In this document: one piece after another, positions 1-5,885 of the stretch
Numbering within the stretch: position 1 is the first letter of the stretch
Layout: each line of letters starts with the position of its first letter
NCBI GenBank assembly: GCA_028280915.1
Contig: JANQKX010000065.1
Location: 1-7,428 of the forward strand
Source of the DNA: Kiloniellaceae bacterium
GTDB lineage: Bacteria > Pseudomonadota > Alphaproteobacteria > Kiloniellales > Kiloniellaceae
Direction: 5' to 3'
Length of the DNA: 7,428 nt
Program-made: the position numbers and the translations under genes
Notes under the pieces: generated by a model
What the model was told of the DNA's origin: nothing
What the model saw: only the letters and a program-made list of their open reading frames with translations
Databases searched by the model: none

Positions 1-898
1 CGGCACCATAGCGGCACCGGAAGGCCCGGGAAAAGGCCGCCAGGGACAAAAACCCGGACGACATGGCAATCTCGGTGACGCTGAGTTCGGTGGAGCGCAG
101 GAGACCGAGCGCGTGCTCCAGACGAAGCTGTGCGTAGTGGGTCGCGGGGGTTTCGCCAAATCCCCGGCGGCAGCGTCGCAGGAGATGCTTTTGCGTGACC
201 CCGAGCCGCCGGGCAATGTCCCCGATGGCCAAGGGCTCCGCCAGGTTGTCGGTCATCACTTGGTGCATCCGGGTCAGGATGGGGTCGGCCGTCCGCTCCG
301 TCCGCTGCAGTTCCACGCCGCGGCGAATTTTGCCGTGGGCCATGGCGTCCGAGGTTGCCTGGGCAAAGGAATTCGAGGTTTGCTCGGCGACCCAGGCCAG
401 CATGGCATCGCCGGACGCCGTGCCGCCGGCCGAGGTGAGCCTGGATCCGTCGAGCGAGTAGATGCCCTCGCTCACGGCAATCTCGGGCCAGGATTCGCGA
501 AACCCGGCCTCCGCTTGAAAATGCAGCACCGCCTGGTGGCCGGCCAGATATCCCAGGTCCGCCAAGACCACGGACCCCGTATCGAACCCGCCGAGCATGA
601 CGCCGGCACGATCGGCCCGGGCGAGAAACGCCCGCAGATCCTGCGGCCGCTGGGAGAGGGGATCGTAGCCGGCACACAACACCACCAGATCTAGGTCCGC
701 CGCCCCGCCCCAGTCCGCCCGGTCGGGCAAGACGATGGCGCCGTTGGATGCCGATACCGCCTCTTTCGTTGCGGTCCGGGTCTCCCAAGCGAAAACCGGA
801 TCGCCGGCGACCCGATTGGCAATGCGCAGGGTCTCCGTCGCCAAGACGTAGGCCAGCATCTGGAACGCGGGGAAAAGGATAAAGCAGACCCGTTTCAT
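1..898 (-). CDS. GlxA-family AraC-type transcriptional regulator (DJ-1/PfpI-like N-domain), 3' end cut by window edge
   Basis: Reading the minus strand from ATG at 898-896 gives an open frame of 299 codons that runs off the window. Residues 1-170 form a class I glutamine amidotransferase/DJ-1-like sensor domain. The 'nucleophile elbow' reads GGFDTGSVVLAD at 103-114, with Asp where enzymes have Cys; this is the usual state in CdhR/GbdR-type regulators, so the domain senses a ligand rather than catalysing. LTSAGGTASGDAML (154-167) is another family signature. Residues 205-299 hold two AraC helix-turn-helix motifs: IGDIARRLGVTQKHLLRRCR (225-244) and VTEIAMSSGFLSLAAFSRAF (274-293). Only a short tail is missing. 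Known relatives control carnitine, glycine betaine, sarcosine or arginine catabolism. It is divergent from the aldolase-family gene and is the likely activator of that unit. No strong Shine-Dalgarno precedes this ATG, so the start is good but not certain. The ligand is unknown. Confidence 0.9.
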   Translation of the reverse strand, partial: MKRVCFILFPAFQMLAYVLATETLRIANRVAGDPVFAWETRTATKEAVSASNGAIVLPDRADWGGAADLDLVVLCAGYDPLSQRPQDLRAFLARADRAGVMLGGFDTGSVVLADLGYLAGHQAVLHFQAEAGFRESWPEIAVSEGIYSLDGSRLTSAGGTASGDAMLAWVAEQTSNSFAQATSDAMAHGKIRRGVELQRTERTADPILTRMHQVMTDNLAEPLAIGDIARRLGVTQKHLLRRCRRGFGETPATHYAQLRLEHALGLLRSTELSVTEIAMSSGFLSLAAFSRAFRCRYGA

Positions 899-996
899 TG
901 GGAATTTTTAGCAAAATAGTTGGCATTTTTCATCAAGCATTGGTCACTGCGCCGGCCTATTCTGCCAAGCGTTGTCGATCTCTTGAAAGAACCGCC
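899..996. promoter_or_regulatory. Divergent intergenic region between the GlxA-type regulator and the aldolase-family gene
   Basis: This 98-bp gap separates two divergent genes and must carry both promoters. Its regulator-proximal half is AT-rich. It contains the inverted pair TTGGCA (920-925) and TGCCAA (963-968). Their centres are 43 bp apart, about four helical turns, a geometry that would suit a dimeric AraC-type regulator. The pair is only 6 bp long, so it is a candidate operator and not a proven one. No convincing sigma70 -35/-10 pair with proper spacing was found. GAAAGA just before 991 is a Shine-Dalgarno-like site for the ATG at 997. Confidence 0.45.
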
Positions 997-1785
997 ATGA
1001 CCAACATCGCTCCCTTGTCCCCCGACCTTCGCCCGGCCAGCTGCTCGGAGCCTGAATGGACCGCCCGCCAGGAATTGGCGGCGATTTACAACGCCATGGT
1101 GAAGTATCGCCTGACCGACCTGACCAACCAATGGCATGCCCTGCGGGTGCCCGGTGAGGACGCGCTTTTGACCCATCACTATGGCTGGATGCACGAGGAG
1201 GTCACGGCGTCCAATCTGATCAAGGTTGGCTTCGACCGAAGCAACCACAATCCGGAAAATGGCGAGCCGAACCCTTCAGCGACGGAAATCGGCAAGCTGT
1301 TCTTCGAGGCCGAGCCCGACAAAAACTGTATCATGCACATCCACACCAAGGCGATCATGGGCGTTTCGGCTCAGGCGGAGGGTGTCGGGCCCTATAGCCA
1401 GGCCTACCTGATGATCGGCGGCAGGGATGTCATCGGCTACACCGACTACGAGTTCGAATGTACCGACGATTTTCTTTGCGGTCTGCTGGCCGCCGGCCGC
1501 GGCAAAAAAATGGTGGTCGAGGCTTGGCACGGCGCCTTTGTCTTCGGCCGCGATGCCGGCGAGGCTTTCTTCCGGTCCTTTTATCTGGACCAAGCCTGCG
1601 CCGTTCAGCTTCAGGTTCAAGAAGCGGCCGCCGCGGGTGCGACGATCCGCACCATTCCGGAAAAGGACGCAAAACGGCACCTTAAGGACATGGCGGTGAG
1701 CGACTGGTACGGCTACGAAGGTGAATTGGAATGGAAGGCCATTCGCCGGCGCCTCGACGCGGAGATGCCCCACTATCGAACTTGA
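997..1785 (+). CDS. Class II aldolase/adducin family protein
   Basis: The product is 262 aa, a normal length for the family. The ATG at 997 is chosen because GAAAGA lies about 7 nt upstream; a TTG 33 codons earlier would give an atypical N-terminus lying in the promoter region. The zinc-binding signature is present: MHIHT with H114 and H116, and WHGAFVFGRDAGEAFFRSFYLDQA with the third His, H178. The stretch PSATEIGKLFFEAEPDKN before HIHT aligns with the fuculose-1-phosphate aldolase segment that carries catalytic Glu73, but Ala95 occupies that position. The protein is therefore closer to the adducin-like subgroup, in which aldolase activity cannot be assumed. Family reactions are retro-aldol cleavage, epimerisation or decarboxylation of small hydroxylated acids or sugar phosphates in the cytoplasm. 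It is the first gene of a likely two-gene unit with the M24 hydrolase 116 nt downstream, divergent from the regulator. The substrate is unknown. Confidence 0.9.
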   Translation: MTNIAPLSPDLRPASCSEPEWTARQELAAIYNAMVKYRLTDLTNQWHALRVPGEDALLTHHYGWMHEEVTASNLIKVGFDRSNHNPENGEPNPSATEIGKLFFEAEPDKNCIMHIHTKAIMGVSAQAEGVGPYSQAYLMIGGRDVIGYTDYEFECTDDFLCGLLAAGRGKKMVVEAWHGAFVFGRDAGEAFFRSFYLDQACAVQLQVQEAAAAGATIRTIPEKDAKRHLKDMAVSDWYGYEGELEWKAIRRRLDAEMPHYRT

Positions 1786-1901
1786 CGTGATCGACGGGGG
1801 CGATGTTCGTAAGCCGCTTCGCCCGGCAGCACTAGCCATGGATCATTTGCCGGCCTATCCTCGTGCCTGGCGATTCGGGCGTAGTGAAAAAGAGGGCGCA
1901 A

Positions 1902-3119
1902 ATGCATCAACCGACCAGGGACCAGGTGGATTGGGAGCAGCCGTTTCCCCATGAGGAATACCTGGCGCGGCAAGACAAGGTCCGCCGGGCGCTCACTGCC
2001 GGCGGATTTTCCGGCATGCTGGTCAGCAGCCCGGCCGATTTGAATTATTTGTTCGGCTATGACCACATTTGGTTTTCCCACGATGCCCTGTGCTCTTGCT
2101 TCCTGGCGGCGGAAGACAACGGATACGTCTTTTTTGACAACGACGGGCACGAGCTGCTGCTGTCCATCTATCCGGAAATAACCGACATTTGTTACTTCAA
2201 CCGGGGCAAGGTTGATGATCACATCGCAGGCATTGCCGACGAAGTCATCAGGCGGGGCTGGGCCCGGGGCAAGATCGCCCTGCAACCACGCTGCTACGGC
2301 CCCCACCCGGATCACCTGCGTGCCATAGGCCGCCGATGGGAAGAGGCCGGCGCCACCATCGCCGACGGGTCGGATTTGATCGAAGACCTGCGCTTGATCA
2401 AATCCCCGAGGGAGGTGGCAGTGGTGCGCCAGGCCGCCAAGATCGCCACCGCGGCCATGGCCCGCGCCCGTGACAGCATTCAGGCGGGCCTCAGTGAAAC
2501 CGAGCTGGACGGCATCATCGCCGGTGAGATGCTCAAAAGGGGCGGCGGCCATCCTGCGATCCGAACCATGGTCGGCGGCGGCCCCCGGGCGGGCAGCCAC
2601 CACCAGCCGCCGTCCCATCGCAGGTTCCGGCGCGGCGATATCATTCACATCGACTTCTGCGCCAGCTTGCACCGCTATCACGTGAACATTTGCCGCAGCT
2701 TTGCCCTGGGCGAGGTGGACCCCCGCTGGGTCGATCTTTTCGAGCGCACGGCCCCCATGATGGACCTGATCGTCCAAGAAGTGCGGGCCGGCGATTCCAT
2801 GGCCAAGATGCACGACCTGGGCGCGGCCTTCGCGCGGGAGCATGACCTGGCGCGCTTTGAGTGGCTGATCGGCGGCTATTCCCTGGGCATCGCCCTGCCG
2901 CCGGATTGGGTCGGACGTCACCGGCCCAAGAGCCGGGAAGCAATCACCCCGCCCACTCTTAGCCAGGGCCTGGTTATGAATTTCGAGAACCAATACGACG
3001 CTCACAGCGAGAACTGGTCCAGCGCGCCCGGGGCCGGCTTGATTGACACCTTGCTGATGGGCCCCGAGACCTTTGAGATCCTGACGCCCTTGTCGCGAAA
3101 ACTGGAACAAGTCGGCTGA
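1902..3119 (+). CDS. M24 'pita-bread' hydrolase, creatinase/ectoine hydrolase-like, lacking most metal ligands
   Basis: The product is 405 aa, typical for two-domain Xaa-Pro peptidase/creatinase proteins. The ATG at 1902 is preceded by AGAGGG at suitable spacing; a GTG at 1863 would add 13 residues and is less likely. Residues about 20-155 are the N-terminal creatinase domain (PADLNYLFGYDHIWF). About 165-400 is the M24 domain, entered by DLRLIKSPREVAVVRQAAKI. Of the five canonical metal ligands (Asp, Asp, His, Glu, Glu), only D251 in HIDF and E362 in MNFEN are kept. The second Asp is N262 (YHVNICRSF), the His is Y326 (GGYSLGIALPPDW), and the last Glu is I381 (GLIDT). From memory, ectoine hydrolase DoeA has a similar GY-x-IGL-x-(Y)PPDWGE segment, and creatinase works without metal. 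GSHH at 231-234 aligns with the creatinase GAHN that holds its catalytic His232. I infer a metal-independent C-N hydrolase acting on a small molecule in the cytoplasm rather than a peptidase. DddP-type DMSP lyase is less likely, since its metal residues are absent. Confidence 0.87.
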   Translation: MHQPTRDQVDWEQPFPHEEYLARQDKVRRALTAGGFSGMLVSSPADLNYLFGYDHIWFSHDALCSCFLAAEDNGYVFFDNDGHELLLSIYPEITDICYFNRGKVDDHIAGIADEVIRRGWARGKIALQPRCYGPHPDHLRAIGRRWEEAGATIADGSDLIEDLRLIKSPREVAVVRQAAKIATAAMARARDSIQAGLSETELDGIIAGEMLKRGGGHPAIRTMVGGGPRAGSHHQPPSHRRFRRGDIIHIDFCASLHRYHVNICRSFALGEVDPRWVDLFERTAPMMDLIVQEVRAGDSMAKMHDLGAAFAREHDLARFEWLIGGYSLGIALPPDWVGRHRPKSREAITPPTLSQGLVMNFENQYDAHSENWSSAPGAGLIDTLLMGPETFEILTPLSRKLEQVG

Positions 3120-3157
3120 GAGCGGCGGCAGGACCTGTGATCGACGGCGCAGCCTTT

Positions 3158-3178
3158 GGAGTGTGCACGAGACACTCC
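3158..3178 (+). terminator. Weak hairpin downstream of the M24 hydrolase gene
   Basis: GGAGTGT (3158-3164) pairs perfectly with ACACTCC (3172-3178) around a 7-nt loop, 39 nt after the M24 stop codon. No run of T follows, so it is at best a weak intrinsic terminator or a 3'-end-stabilising hairpin for the aldolase-M24 transcript. Confidence 0.35.
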
Positions 3179-3338
3179 TGTGAGAGTTCACCGTTCTATC
3201 ATCATGGCGCAGCCTGAGTTTCAGCTCGCGAACGACCCATCTCTGGCGAAAATGATCACCGGCGACCCGGATCCGGCGCCGCGCCCAACGGACTGGCTTC
3301 GGTCAGAAAAGATGTTGGGGATGCCAAAAGCGTCCCAA

Positions 3339-3372
3339 TCACCCCACCACCCCAGTCACCCCACCACCCATG
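3339..3372 (+). repeat. Two tandem copies of a 17-bp C-rich repeat
   Basis: TCACCCCACCACCC occurs at 3339-3352 and again at 3356-3369, a period of 17 bp. A third, very short partial copy (TCAC) starts at 3373. The repeat abuts the stop codon of the racemase relic. Function is unknown; it may mark a site of slippage or past rearrangement. Confidence 0.7.
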
Positions 3373-3483
3373 TCACGCAATGACAAAATCCCGTCCCACC
3401 GGGTCCGCCTCCGGCAGCTTGCATCTGCTCAAACCTCGGCCGTGACCGCTATTGAACGATGGGGCCCACAGCACGATAAACGG
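3373..3483 (-). pseudogene. Frameshifted 3' remnant of a second proline-racemase-family gene
   Basis: On the minus strand, the last sense codons before TGA at 3375-3373 read EADPVGRDFVIA. The intact racemase at 5886-6905 ends ESDPVGRGFVIT, also directly before its stop. Nine of the last twelve residues match. In six of those nine the codon differs only synonymously (E, D, P, V, V, I), which is how diverged coding copies look and not how a recent DNA duplication looks. Further upstream, in two other frames, RAVGPIV and TAEV lie where the intact protein has RAIVPTV and TAKV. The spacing agrees within two bases over about 110 nt. In-frame stops break the reading. Similarity ends near 3483, where AT-rich DNA begins. 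The copy is therefore a dead, 5'-truncated paralogue, convergent with the M24 gene. The call rests on hand alignment of a short stretch. Confidence 0.6.
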
Positions 3484-3499
3484 AATTCATCAAAGACTC

Positions 3500-3527
3500 T
3501 TGGATGAAAAATTATAGACTTTAGAAT
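3500..3527 (+). promoter_or_regulatory. Possible sigma70-like promoter of the chemoreceptor gene
   Basis: TTGGAT (3500-3505) and TAGAAT (3522-3527) are separated by 16 bp within the AT-rich leader. The -10 matches five of six consensus bases; the -35 matches only TTG. The start codon lies 128 nt further on, which would leave a long 5' leader containing two palindromes. This is a pattern match only; a motility sigma factor could be used instead. Confidence 0.3.
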
Positions 3528-3544
3528 GAAAAAATTGCCAACAT

Positions 3545-3557
3545 TAATTCAGAATTA
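3545..3557. promoter_or_regulatory. 13-bp palindrome TAATTC-A-GAATTA upstream of the chemoreceptor gene
   Basis: TAATTC (3545-3550) and GAATTA (3552-3557) are perfect inverted arms around a single A. The site lies between the candidate promoter and the chemoreceptor start, where a repressor or activator dimer could bind. A second perfect palindrome, TTAACGTTAA, lies at 3576-3585. AT-rich DNA produces such sites readily, so the regulatory role is an inference. Confidence 0.35.
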
Positions 3558-3655
3558 GTACTTTATGGTCTATTCTTAACGTTAATGCAGTGCCAAACCA
3601 TGCACTCGCGTCAGTTGAGTTGTTAGACCGATTACTTTGTGTAGGGACGCTCGAC

Positions 3656-5806
3656 ATGCCCAAAGCCCTAAATCTCAAAATTGCTCACAGATTGCCCTTA
3701 ATCGTATTGACCGCAGCCCTCTCCGTCGGGCTCGGCATTGGCGTGATCAACTACATCGGGGCGCGTGATGCCACGCACAAGGCCCTTGACCGGAAGCTGG
3801 AAGCCGTCGTTGAAGCCCGCCATAAGGCCTTGAGCGATTACCTGGCGTCGATCGAACAGGATATGCGCTTCACCGCCACCAGCCCCGTGGTGGCTCAGGC
3901 GGTAAGAGACTTCGGGGCCGGCTGGCATGCCCTGGAGGGGGATCAAACCGACCGGCTGCAACGCCTGTACATTGAAGAAAATCCGCACCCCACCGGCCAA
4001 AAGGAAAACTTGGACGCGGCCGGCGACGGATCGCTCTACAGCGATTATCACGCCAAGTATCACCCCTGGTTCCGGCAGTTCCTGCGGGAGCGCGGCTACT
4101 ACGACATCTTCCTGTTCGATCTGGACGGCAATCTGGTCTATACGGTTTTCAAGGAGCTGGACTTTGCCACCAACGTGAACCGGGGCGAATACAAGGACAC
4201 CGACCTGGGCAACGCCTTCCGAGTGGCGGCCGGAAACGGCGTGTCGGGGCAGTTGAATTTCTTCGACTTCAGTCCCTATGCCCCCAGCCACGGGGCGCCG
4301 GCCAGCTTTATCTCCACCGCGATCCGAGACGACGGCGGCAATCCCATCGGCGTGCTGGTCTTCCAGATGCCCATCAGCCGGATCAACGGGGTCATGAACG
4401 GGGCCGCCGGGTTGGGTGAAACCGGCGAGACCATGATCGTGGGCTCGGACAACCTCATGCGCAACGATTCCCGCTTGTCGGATGCCTCCACGATCCTGAC
4501 CCAAACAGTCGACAACGAAGCCGTCGCATCGGCTCTGGCCGGCAACACCGGCTTGGTAGCGGCCGATGGCTATCGCGGGGAAGAGGTCCTGGCAGCCTAC
4601 GGCCCGATAGACTTCCAAGGCGCCCGCTGGGCCCTTCTGGCCCAGATCGACCGGGCCGAAGCGGAAGCGCCGATCATTGCCATGCGTAACAAGGTCATTT
4701 TGGTGGTCGCCCTTTTGCTCACCGTCATTGCCGCGATCGCCATTTTTCTGTCCCGTCGGATCACGGGCGCGATCACCACCATGACCGGGGTGATGCAAAA
4801 GCTGGCCGAGGGGGACAACACGGTTGAGGTGACGGGAACGGATCGTGGGGACGAGATCGGCGACATGGCGCGCACGGTCCTGGTGTTCAAGGAAAACGCC
4901 GTCGAGACCGAGCGCCTGGCCAAGGCGCAGGAAGCCGAGCGGGCGGCGAAGGAGCAGCGCGCGGTGGCCATCGAGGAAATGGTGCGGACCTTTGATACCG
5001 AGTCCGCCGAGCTGCTGACCCGCGTCGCGGAAGCGGCACGGCAGTTGACCGACACGGCCAATGCCTTGAGCACGACCGCCCAAAATACCAGTGAGCGCTC
5101 GACCACGGTGTCGGCGGCGGCGGAAGAGGCTTCCGCCAACGTGCAGACCATGGCGGCTTCGGCGGAGGAACTCTCCACCTCCATCAACGAGATCACCGAA
5201 CAGATCACGCGGGCCACGGAAATCGCCAACCGGGCCACCCAGGAGGCGAGCGACTCCACCGCCACGGTGCGAAGCCTGGCGGCGGCGGCCGACGAAATCG
5301 GCTCGGTGATCAGCCTCATCCAAGACATCGCCGAACAGACCAACCTCTTGGCCTTGAACGCCACCATCGAAGCGGCACGGGCCGGGGAAGCGGGCAAGGG
5401 CTTTGCCGTGGTGGCCTCCGAGGTGAAGAACCTGGCCAATCAAACGGCCAAGGCGACCCAGGAAATCAGCGACAAGATCACCGCGATCCAAGGCAGCACC
5501 GAAGAGACCACCGAAAAGATCGAATCTGTCGCCGGCGTAATGTCGGAGATCTCGGAATCCTCCACGGCGATCGCCTCGGCGGTGGAGGAACAGGGCGCCG
5601 CCACGCAAGAGATCGCGCGCAACGCCCAGCAAGCGGCGGCCGGCACCCACGAGGTGACCGAGAACATCTCTCAAGTCAATACGGCGGCGGCCGAAACCGG
5701 AGACGCGGCCGGCCTGGTGCAGTCCTTGGCCGCCAACATGTCCGAGCAGGCAACGGCCCTCAAGGCCAAGGTGGACCGTTTCCTGGCCGATGTCCGGGCC
5801 GCTTGA
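3656..5806 (+). CDS. Methyl-accepting chemotaxis protein with large periplasmic Cache-like sensor
   Basis: The product is 716 aa. The ATG at 3656 is chosen because AGGGA lies 8 nt upstream and the protein then starts a few residues before the first membrane helix; a GTG at 3590 would add 22 residues lacking such support. Order: TM1 about 12-33 (PLIVLTAALSVGLGIGVINY), a periplasmic domain of about 310 residues, TM2 about 345-365, HAMP about 366-419, then a long helical signalling domain. Its hairpin tip reads IAEQTNLLALNATIEAARAG near 558-577, the CheA/CheW contact region. Glu-Glu pairs at about 490-491, 504-505 and 644-645 are candidate methylation sites. The sensor looks like a double Cache domain (YYDIFLFDLDGNLVYTVFKE), but I do not see the RxWY-type amino-acid-binding motif, so the ligand is open. 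There is no C-terminal NWETF-like pentapeptide; the end is FLADVRAA. It is probably transcribed alone and converges on the racemase gene. Its place between catabolic genes suggests it may sense their substrate. Confidence 0.95.
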   Translation: MPKALNLKIAHRLPLIVLTAALSVGLGIGVINYIGARDATHKALDRKLEAVVEARHKALSDYLASIEQDMRFTATSPVVAQAVRDFGAGWHALEGDQTDRLQRLYIEENPHPTGQKENLDAAGDGSLYSDYHAKYHPWFRQFLRERGYYDIFLFDLDGNLVYTVFKELDFATNVNRGEYKDTDLGNAFRVAAGNGVSGQLNFFDFSPYAPSHGAPASFISTAIRDDGGNPIGVLVFQMPISRINGVMNGAAGLGETGETMIVGSDNLMRNDSRLSDASTILTQTVDNEAVASALAGNTGLVAADGYRGEEVLAAYGPIDFQGARWALLAQIDRAEAEAPIIAMRNKVILVVALLLTVIAAIAIFLSRRITGAITTMTGVMQKLAEGDNTVEVTGTDRGDEIGDMARTVLVFKENAVETERLAKAQEAERAAKEQRAVAIEEMVRTFDTESAELLTRVAEAARQLTDTANALSTTAQNTSERSTTVSAAAEEASANVQTMAASAEELSTSINEITEQITRATEIANRATQEASDSTATVRSLAAAADEIGSVISLIQDIAEQTNLLALNATIEAARAGEAGKGFAVVASEVKNLANQTAKATQEISDKITAIQGSTEETTEKIESVAGVMSEISESSTAIASAVEEQGAATQEIARNAQQAAAGTHEVTENISQVNTAAAETGDAAGLVQSLAANMSEQATALKAKVDRFLADVRAA

Positions 5807-5846
5807 CCCGGATCATCTGTAGGCCGATTCAGTCAGGAAAGAGGTC

Positions 5847-5876
5847 CGGGATGACCGAAGCGACCCGGTCATCCCG
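5847..5876. terminator. Perfect 11-bp hairpin between convergent chemoreceptor and racemase genes
   Basis: CGGGATGACCG (5847-5857) and CGGTCATCCCG (5866-5876) are exact reverse complements around an 8-nt loop. The hairpin sits between the two convergent stop codons (5806 and 5886), where it could serve both transcripts. No T-run follows on either strand, so it may act as a bidirectional 3'-end structure rather than a classical intrinsic terminator. Confidence 0.6.
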
Positions 5877-5885
5877 TCACCAATG

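Larger units (their letters stand above)
3120..3655. other. 536-bp intergenic stretch with hairpin, tandem repeat, racemase relic and AT-rich leader
   Basis: No intact gene is supported here. In order it holds a 7-bp hairpin after the M24 gene (3158-3178), two copies of a 17-bp repeat (3339-3372), a degraded racemase 3' end on the minus strand (3373 to about 3483), and an AT-rich leader (about 3484-3600) with palindromes and a possible promoter before the chemoreceptor gene. A 59-codon open frame from ATG 3204 to 3383 is proline-rich at its end, resembles nothing I know and overlaps the repeats and the relic. I do not call it a gene. Confidence 0.6.

Noticed and set aside
113..694. Plus-strand frame opposite the GlxA-type regulator
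   Set aside because: The minus strand encodes an unmistakable AraC/GlxA protein through the whole stretch; the plus-strand translation matches nothing.
898..996. N-terminal extension of the aldolase-family gene to TTG at 898
   Set aside because: The 33 extra residues do not look like the family, cover the divergent promoter and abut the regulator start; ATG 997 has a Shine-Dalgarno-like site.
1786..1901. Possible separate promoter or terminator between the aldolase and M24 genes
   Set aside because: No convincing hairpin or -35/-10 pair was seen in the 116-bp gap, so co-transcription is the simpler reading.
1773..3191. Long 472-codon minus-strand frame opposite the M24 gene
   Set aside because: It is a shadow of high-GC coding DNA with no recognisable domain; the plus-strand protein is clearly a real family member.
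3204..3383. 59-codon open frame on the plus strand
   Set aside because: No recognisable ribosome site or family; its end is made by the C-rich repeat and it overlaps the racemase relic. A real small gene cannot be fully excluded.
3590..3655. GTG start adding 22 residues to the chemoreceptor
   Set aside because: There is no Shine-Dalgarno near the GTG, while ATG 3656 has AGGGA 8 nt upstream and places the first membrane helix close to the N-terminus.
3698..5674. 658-codon minus-strand frame opposite the chemoreceptor gene
   Set aside because: It is rich in His, Arg and Gly with low-complexity repeats, typical of the antisense of a GC-rich chemoreceptor.
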